Source: Geosmithia putterillii
Taxonomy: Eukaryota; Ascomycota; Sordariomycetes; Hypocreales; Bionectriaceae
Assembly (NCBI GenBank): GCA_900188575.1
Contig: FYEU01000302.1
Location: 891,236-955,235, forward strand
Direction: 5' to 3'
Length of the DNA: 64,000 bases
A program made the translations under genes and the position numbers. Below, piece after piece: positions 58,192-64,000 of this stretch. The notes beneath the pieces were generated by a model. That model saw only the letters and a list, made by a program, of their open reading frames with translations, did no database searches and had not been told where the DNA came from. How positions within the stretch are numbered: position 1 is the first letter of the stretch; every line of letters starts with the position of its first letter.

Positions 58192-59859
58192 CTATTCCCA
58201 GCTCAACCACTTCCATCTACTCCCATATCCGTACTTATCAGGGTCGCCTACATTCCCTTCGGGGCTATTCTTCTGAGCCAACAGGTTCCCAGGTAGCGCC
58301 TCTCTGCTCTGATTCTCGTCCGACAGGGACCACCGACTATTCCCATGGCTTTCCTTGAGAAGACCGAACGATGTACGTCGATGAGACCACCAATTTTGTA
58401 AGGAAGCTGTGACTGGTTGGCTTTGAGCTGGAATAAATGCCTTATATATGCCTTTTCCATCACGAGTTGGTCTAGCGGGCTGAGACTTGGCCATGGCGTG
58501 AGTGGAGTTGCCACTTGTATCAGAACCCGCGGTTGAATATGCATCCTGCTGGGGTGACAGCATCTGTCGTCCCGATACTGCGTCAACCCGACGCATGATG
58601 GCTGCGAACAAAGGGCCATATACCGAGACCGGAAAGTCTGCCCATGGTGACACGTTATTGTAGCGTCGGATATGCGCCGTAAAAGTCGTCTCGATAGTGC
58701 TCTGTGAATACAAGAGTCCCATCATGTCGCCATCGCCGGGGTACCCGGGAGTGTCAAAGCGAGTGTACAAAACTCTGACTTGCATATAGGGAACATGTGC
58801 GGCCCCAAGCTGTATTTCAAGATCCTTAATCAACTCTTCCGCGTTCATTTCGGGGCCCGTCTCATCCCTGGCATCCTCATGTCTCGTCGGGTCTAACTTT
58901 ATACGGGCAAGCAAGGCGATGCTCGACCCGTGATATAAAGTGCTTGCAATAGTTAGCTGAGATAGCCCACAGTTCATACAACGTCCACATATACCCACAT
59001 CGGAGACGTATGTCCTGTCACCACTTCCTTGATAGTCGTCCCCTGAACTGACAGAACGTCTACCACAACGCTGTGTAGACATGCAGGATGCGGTGCCACG
59101 CCTTTGGGTCATAATCGTCAGAACTTCAATATCATCCGAGAATGAGACAAATAGCTTACCTCCAGCAGCGATGCCCCCCACAAGTTCCCCCACGTCTGTA
59201 CGACTGTTAAGCAATCTCCCCGACACGTCTATAGCGACCCAAAACTCCCTCTGTCGTATTTCTAAAGCATCACATTGAGGTGCTACCGTCATATGTGGAT
59301 AGAGTATAGTTGAAGGCTGGTCACTGTTTCCCCCTGGGCACGGATACCCCCTCGAGAACTGTCTCGTGGAAGGTGTCGTGTTCGTAGAGCTTGAGCGATG
59401 GGTTGGCCATGACGTGTTTCTGTCGCTGGCCCTCACAGATGGTTGAACGTATTCGGAGGGAACCTTAGGCGAAGATGATATACGTCGAGACAGGCGCCGT
59501 CCAAGACCGGTCAGTTTATCGAGCAGGGGGCCCGGGGTATGATTCTCTCCGCTGGCGCTCCAACTCCGTTGTTGCATTTCCGAGGGCCCACGCTTGCCAT
59601 GGCCGTTAACTGATACATTTGGATGCTGGACGGTGTTGATTCCTCTTGTTCTCCTTCTCTTTGTCACCATCAAGTAGTCGCCACCTAGCTCTGGGCTGGT
59701 TCTCCCGTCGGTGCGGGGGCCTCTTTGGCTGGTTCTGGAGCTTTCACGGCGGTCCTCTCGGATAATTCCAGAAATTCGGAGGGGCTTGGGCTGGGCTCCA
59801 TCGTCTTCTTGTCGGGTTCGAGCTCCCGTGTCAACCGGTCCTCGTACGAAGGGCGCCAT
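58192..59859 (-). CDS. vWA-like protein, fungal, uncharacterised
   Basis: One long frame gives 555 aa from ATG 59859, or 492 aa from the internal ATG 59670 (MVTKRRRTRG). The second start is preferred if the neighbour that overlaps it (59685..60293) is real. The N-terminal 140 or so residues are basic and disordered. The centre has FWVAIDVSGRLLNS (about 230, a vWA-like Asp-x-Ser opening), KLFVSFSDDIEVLTI, a CGRCMNCG cysteine knuckle, HGSSIALLARIKLD and VRVLYTRFDTPGYPGDGDMMGLLYSQSTIETTFTA (shortened here as two motifs), a block I associate with uncharacterised fungal proteins. No intron is needed. Function is unknown; a metal-dependent adhesion or von Willebrand-type fold is only suggested. Confidence 0.7.
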   Translation of the reverse strand: MAPFVRGPVDTGARTRQEDDGAQPKPLRISGIIREDRRESSRTSQRGPRTDGRTSPELGGDYLMVTKRRRTRGINTVQHPNVSVNGHGKRGPSEMQQRSWSASGENHTPGPLLDKLTGLGRRLSRRISSSPKVPSEYVQPSVRASDRNTSWPTHRSSSTNTTPSTRQFSRGYPCPGGNSDQPSTILYPHMTVAPQCDALEIRQREFWVAIDVSGRLLNSRTDVGELVGGIAAGGKLFVSFSDDIEVLTIMTQRRGTASCMSTQRCGRRSVSSGDDYQGSGDRTYVSDVGICGRCMNCGLSQLTIASTLYHGSSIALLARIKLDPTRHEDARDETGPEMNAEELIKDLEIQLGAAHVPYMQVRVLYTRFDTPGYPGDGDMMGLLYSQSTIETTFTAHIRRYNNVSPWADFPVSVYGPLFAAIMRRVDAVSGRQMLSPQQDAYSTAGSDTSGNSTHAMAKSQPARPTRDGKGIYKAFIPAQSQPVTASLQNWWSHRRTSFGLLKESHGNSRWSLSDENQSREALPGNLLAQKNSPEGNVGDPDKYGYGSRWKWLSWE

Positions 59860-60293
59860 GTCAGTTGCGGGGCTAGGAGGTTTTGCGGGCTCGAAGTGGA
59901 ATCCGGGCTAGGATCAGCCTCCTCTAACGTAGGGGCAGCGTCTGGTGCTGGAGTAGTGTTTGGTGTGGAGATTGCGTCTGGTGGCACAGACTCGTCGTCA
60001 GCAGCGATAGGGCCACGTTCACCGAGCTGGATGTGCTCCTCCACGGGTGCCCAGGGATCAGTTGGGTGGGGGCTTGTTGGTGAGGCCGGGGCCGATGATA
60101 TGCGGCGACCCCACAAGCTGTCCCAACGTCCTCTGCCTCGCCGTCTCCTCCCAAGTTGCAGAAGTCTTCGACGTCTCCTCCGAATGCAGACAACAGCAAT
60201 AATCCCAATTACTATAATTAGTACGATGGGTGGCAGATAGAACACAGGACGCGCTGTGCCGACGTATGTAGCCCGCACGGCGTGCCTGGTCAT
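59685..60293 (-). CDS. small single-pass membrane protein overlapping the vWA-like gene
   Basis: This frame gives 202 aa. A hydrophobic segment (VFYLPPIVLIIVIGIIAVVCI, about 17-37; quoted in part) is followed by an Arg-rich stop-transfer block (RRRRRRLLQLGRRRRGRGRW). The rest is a disordered acidic/Pro tail containing WRPSYEDRLTRELEPDKKT, a motif seen in uncharacterised fungal membrane proteins. An upstream in-frame ATG at 60407 would add 38 hydrophobic residues. The tail's last 175 nt overlap the vWA-like frame in another phase, unless that gene starts at 59670. I do not recognise a named family. Confidence 0.6.
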   Translation of the reverse strand: MTRHAVRATYVGTARPVFYLPPIVLIIVIGIIAVVCIRRRRRRLLQLGRRRRGRGRWDSLWGRRISSAPASPTSPHPTDPWAPVEEHIQLGERGPIAADDESVPPDAISTPNTTPAPDAAPTLEEADPSPDSTSSPQNLLAPQLTWRPSYEDRLTRELEPDKKTMEPSPSPSEFLELSERTAVKAPEPAKEAPAPTGEPAQS

Positions 60294-60534
60294 GTTGGAA
60301 GATAGCGGATTGACCAGACCATAGGGATATAAACGTAGGGGGGGAAGGATATGTGAACAGCGCAAGGTGGGGAGGGAGGGAGGAAGGGAGCAAAACAACA
60401 ATAGCATTGACGTAATAAGGGGTATCAAGGACGTTCCTGCTATGTAATCTCAAGACTGGCAGGCTCAGCCGGCGAAAAGAGAGGGTGAAGAGTCGACAAC
60501 GCGACTCCCTTCTATGGACGGGAACATGAAAGCC

Positions 60535-61823
60535 TCAAAGGGCAGTTGGTAAAGTCGCAGCTTCCCCAAGAGACCGACGAATATTCTCTTTGACAGCATC
60601 GACCTCTCCCTGGTCAAGCGGTAGAAAGTGAATCTGCAGGACAAGAATTAGTCGGGGCCGCACCGATGGGCTCTGTTCTGAATATCCCACTTACCAAATC
60701 ATCGGGTAGCGCTGCGGTGCCTCCATACAGAACTGGCTCCGACAGACTCGCGTTGATGCCCTTCTTGACCCTGTCCTCCCAGACACCTTCCCAGTTCCAT
60801 TCGCCTGGCTGCCGAACACCAGTTTGCGCCTGGGTTGTAGAGGGAGGCGGCTGCACCTGCGAGGTCTCGCCAGCCTGGTCCGTTTCCCCATCACCGTTGC
60901 CTGAAGTCTGACCTGGCGGGGTATCCTCGTCAAACACCTTGCCTTGTATCCGCCTATGGGTCCTCCACGCATGCCAGGCGCCAGGGTTGCCGGCAGCGTC
61001 GAGGGGTATGGAGTCGAGGACGTCTTCGTCGCCAAAGCTGCTCTTGATGTACTTGAGGATATCGTAAGCCGAGGTGTAGACAGTGCTAGTGGCGGCGTAG
61101 CTGGAAGTGGGGCCCGCGGGAGCCTGCTCAGGCGTAATCATCCTGGCCTGGCCGGTCAGCTGCGGGGTCGCGGAGTCAAGCGGACCTGCTGCTCCTCTAC
61201 CTCCCGCCGCCGCCGCCGCCGCCGCTTTGGCTTCCCGAGCGCTCCGGCTACCACGGCCGAACCAGTGGGGGAACCCATGGCGGAGGCTGAAGCCACCGGG
61301 GGGCAGGCGCTCGCCGTCGGTGGCGCTGACAGTGCCGTTGTTCTGGATGTCGGTCGTGTACATGTATGTGGTCAGGGGCGTGATGAGCGGATGGAACATA
61401 TCGGTGGAGAAGGTGACGACGGGCGGCAGCGCCGGGTACCGGTGGGAAAAGTGAATGTGGAAGCGAAGGACGGCAGGGGCATATGGTCCTAAAGGGAAGG
61501 CGTGTCAGCGTGTCAGATCAGATGCCAAGCGGAATCTTTGTCGAGGGGACCCATTCATCCCATACCATTGCGGACAAACAGCACAGCGGACCACAACGTG
61601 GGATCGCCGGGCGTCAGACTGACAAAGACACCCTCGGGGCAAGACTGCTTAAGCCCGGCACTGTAGAGTTCTCGGGTTAGTTGTCGGCCAATACTACCAC
61701 GAGTCGGGCAGAGAGATGGGATGGGGGATGGGATGCATCGTGTTTCGGCGGTGGCTCTCACAATTCCGAGACGAGGTGCTGTCTCCGCACCGACGGCAGG
61801 CTGGCCAACATTGATGGGGCCAT
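60535..61823 (-). CDS. FTS/AKTIP-like ubiquitin E2 variant (UEV)
   Basis: Four exons (61762..61823, 61566..61660, 60695..61488, 60535..60633) encode 349 aa. The UBC-like fold spans about residues 10-160: RRQHLVSEFAGLKQSCPEGV, TPGDPTLWSAVLFVRNG, YAPAVLRFHIHFSHRYPALPP (shown shortened), VTFSTDMFHPLITPLTTYMY. The HPN tripeptide and active-site cysteine of E2 enzymes are missing, so it cannot conjugate ubiquitin. In fungi and animals, the FTS/AKTIP protein forms the FTS-Hook-FHIP adaptor linking dynein to early endosomes; that role is inferred. The C-terminal part (KYIKSSFGDEDVLDSI, AWHAWRTHRR) is specific to the fungal family. The last two thirds are Ala/Gly/Pro rich. Splices are all in phase (EF|AGLKQ, NG|PYAPAV, DDL|IHFLP). 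Confidence 0.88.
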
Positions 61824-62452
61824 TTCGTGTCGAGCTCAATGCGATTCCCCCTCCTGGGAGGAATGAAGAAGGAGAAGAGAGGCGAAAATGGGTATGATGC
61901 ACGCGGCTGGGGGAGGAGTTGTGTCGAGCTGCTTGTCGCGTCTCAAGGTGCCCTGGAGCTCTGTGGGCGGTGAGGTAAGGCGGTCGGGGGTTCTGCCGGC
62001 CGAAAAAGGCGACGTCGCAGCCGAGGGAGGGGTAATGAGGGAAATGGCGGGGTTGAGCAGAAAACGCGACGGCGAAGCTGATGGCGGGCAGTGCCAACAG
62101 ACGGATGGCATTTGGGCAGTAATTCACATTGACGAATCATAAGGTATCGCGGGTTTCATTTCCATATATATATGTATGTATTTTGTTCTTGGTATGTATC
62201 CCAAAAGACCGAGTATTGGTGAGCCCGTGTTTTCTCCTCCAAGAGCGAGTGACGCAACATGGGGGGGCCATGGGCATGGTCATGTCCATGTCCATGTCTC
62301 TTTATATCATGAGAGTCATTGTCGTCTGCCACGTAATAGCACGGAGGGAGCTGAAAGAAAGCCCTCTATGCTGTTTTTTATAAGAAAAAAAAAAGAGACC
62401 AAAGGGAAGTGAACATGTAAAAGGACAGGAGAGAAGAGTGGAGGGTAGGCGA
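61824..62452. other. intergenic region
   Basis: 629 bp: FTS-like gene promoter on the left, CCDC124 gene 3' flank on the right. ATGGTCATGTCCATGTCCATG is a short CATGTC repeat at about 62275-62298. No gene seen. Confidence 0.55.
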
Positions 62453-63206
62453 TTATTTGCCGAGACGCTTCTCGATCTTGTCCTTCTCCTGCTGGCGGAT
62501 CTGGTCGACCTCGTCCCTGGAGGCGTTGTAGGCGGCGGTGACCTGGTTGAAGGGGTTGTCAGGGTGCTTCTCGAACTCCTTGCGGATGCGCGTCTTGCGC
62601 TGGTCGAGGCGGAGGCCGGTGCCGGAGCCGTCCGACTTCATCTCGGCGAGGCGGCGCTCCTCGTACTTTGCGTAGGCGGCGGGGAAGCGGCGCTCAGGGT
62701 GCTTGTCGACCTTGCCGTCGGTGCCGGGCCCACCAGCGAGGGAGAGGGCGTCGAGGGCGTTGTCGATGCCGGAGGCGTTGAGGGCCGTGGCCTTGTTGCT
62801 GCCGGGGGCGTCGCCGTCGAGCTGCGACAGGTCCAGCCCGCGCGACTTCTTGACGGGCGCCTTGCTCTTCTTGGGCTCGTTGCGGGACGGCAGGCTGGCC
62901 TCCTCCTCCTTCATCAGGGCGTCCTTCTCGGCCTTCTTCTTGGCCGCCTCGGCCTTCTTGGCAGCCTCGGCTTCCCTGTGCGGTGCGCGCGCGCGAAGTC
63001 AGTATGATTTCATTGCTGTATCATCCGGTCTTCGCCGGAGCGGTGACCTACTTCTTCGCATTGCTCTTTGCTCCCTTGGCCCACTCCGCCGACTCGTTGG
63101 CCTCGCGCTTCGCGTTATCCTGGGCCGCCTTCTGGGCCGCGACCTCGGCCTTTTTGGCGTTGCCGGCCACCTTCTTGGTGTTCTCGGTACCCTTCTTGCC
63201 CGCCAT
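62453..63206 (-). CDS. CCDC124/Lso2-like ribosome-associated protein
   Basis: Two exons (63052..63206 and 62453..62975; 76-bp intron holding a GCGC run) encode 225 aa. The N-terminal half is a highly charged Lys/Ala/Glu helix (KKVAGNAKKAEVAAQKAAQD, KEAEAAKKAEAAKKKAEKDA), and the C-terminal half carries the conserved block HPERRFPAAYAKYEERRL, LRLDQRKTRIRKEFEKHPDN and NQVTAAYN. This is the CCDC124/Oxs1 family; yeast Lso2 and human CCDC124 bind idle 80S ribosomes and help recovery from starvation. The longer C-terminal domain fits CCDC124 rather than the tiny yeast protein. The splice NAKK|EAEAAKK is in phase. Confidence 0.9.
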
Positions 63207-64000
63207 TGTTGCTGCCTTGCCTTGACCGACGGAGTTTATTACAACGGGGTACTCGCAGTAACTTGCGTATGCGTATGCGTCTAGGTGAATCCGAACGAGA
63301 TGCAGGGGTGGTGGATCGGAGTACGGTCGCGTGGTTCCAAAATCGACCGGGGTCGGGGCGTGGGTGTGCGTGTGTGTGTGTGTGCGTGCGTGCGGTGTAG
63401 CAGCAGCAATAAAAAAACGAGCGACCACAAGAGGCACACGAGATTGATCGCTGATCAGAGGGGGAGGGGTAGATTGAGGGAACCCGGGGTGGTAAGTGGG
63501 TGTGCGTCTGTGTGCGTGTGTTGGGAAACGTGTGCGAGCGTTGTGAGGTGGCCCTGTTCTGTTGATGACTGTTGCGAGTTTCAAGGGCGCTTTTTTTTCC
63601 TGGCCTGGCCTTTGTCATTTGACCGACCCTCGTGGCGTGGTTGCCTTCAAGTCCGAAGTACGGAGAAGCAGCCAAGCTCCCTCTAGCCTCCTCTATTACG
63701 TCGTAGTTTAAAATACTCGTACTCCGTCTATTGCTACTGTCAATACTACTATAGTAGTATTACATGTAGTAGTAGTACTGGACCTAGTACTAACTCTTAG
63801 TCAACAGCCTCTATAAGTATGTCAATATCCAAACGACTACTACGACTTCGTAATACTAACGTAGTGCAGACTAATGACAAATTGTATGGACCCCTTGAAT
63901 TGAGCCCAGGAATCGTCGGAATTGGTCGAAAGGAGTACTAAATGTAGTTCTCCCAAACTCCGTATTCGTAATAATACTCGGTAGAGCCTGCCTGATTGCT
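63207..64000. other. window-end intergenic region, AT-rich
   Basis: CCDC124 gene promoter with TGTG/TGCG-rich stretches (63360-63395 and 63490-63530), then an AT-rich, ACTAC/GTAGT-rich part (63710-63900) with several short inverted repeats. A near-copy of the intergenic 9-mer lies at 63720. No gene seen to the window end. Confidence 0.6.

Noticed and set aside
63710..63900. Inverted ACTAC/GTAGT repeats as a possible MITE
   Set aside because: Short AT-rich simple-sequence palindromes without defined ends or target-site duplication.

Overview
The window is a stretch of nuclear genome from a filamentous ascomycete, most likely a Sordariomycete. Genes carry short introns (mostly 49-160 bp) with GT/AG ends and CTRAC-type branch sites. 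Coding regions are GC-rich at third codon positions. The gene set (NOT2, phocein-type MOB3, FTS-like UEV, CUE protein, mARC-like MOSC protein, Zn2Cys6 factor) is typical of Pezizomycotina. A Hypocreales or Glomerellales origin is a guess. Bacterial-style operons, CRISPR arrays, rRNA, tRNA and intact transposons were not seen.

Layout. 0-14 kb, all on the minus strand: IST1 (ESCRT-III regulator), NMA111 (nuclear HtrA-type protease), a ferroportin-family transporter, a small Myb-like protein and a large J-domain protein. 15-24 kb: a Cue1/Cue4-like CUE protein, the CCR4-NOT subunit NOT2, and a COG0523/CobW metallochaperone GTPase divergent from a phocein/MOB3 STRIPAK protein. 24-36 kb is gene-poor: a Zn2Cys6 transcription factor and a secreted berberine-bridge-type FAD oxidase, separated by 3.4 kb and followed by 4.3 kb without a convincing gene. 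36-47 kb: an mARC-like MOSC protein convergent with SMC2 (condensin), which is divergent from an INCENP/Sli15 homologue. 47-56 kb: an unrecognised polyQ membrane protein, a mitochondrial DEAD-box helicase (MSS116-like), PEX7 divergent from a CUE-AlkB-GRF dioxygenase, and the riboflavin reductase RIB7. 57-63 kb: ribokinase, a vWA-like protein, a small single-pass membrane protein whose reading frame overlaps it, an FTS/AKTIP-like UEV protein and a CCDC124/Lso2-like ribosome-associated protein.

These are mostly conserved housekeeping genes rather than a pathway cluster. The one suggestive functional pairing is SMC2 and INCENP on a shared 479-bp divergent promoter.

The strongest unexplained signal is non-coding. 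The 9-mer TACTCCGTA (or its complement TACGGAGTA) occurs ten times, always between genes, against about 0.5 expected by chance. Other points of interest are a 12-nt microexon in the COG0523 gene, a GC-AG intron in the ferroportin gene, an in-frame alternative first exon in NOT2, a 57-nt stop-free intron in INCENP, the 175-nt ORF overlap near 59.7 kb and an unresolved frame change in the J-domain gene. All exon boundaries were read by eye from splice signals, phase and remembered family conservation; none is backed by transcripts.
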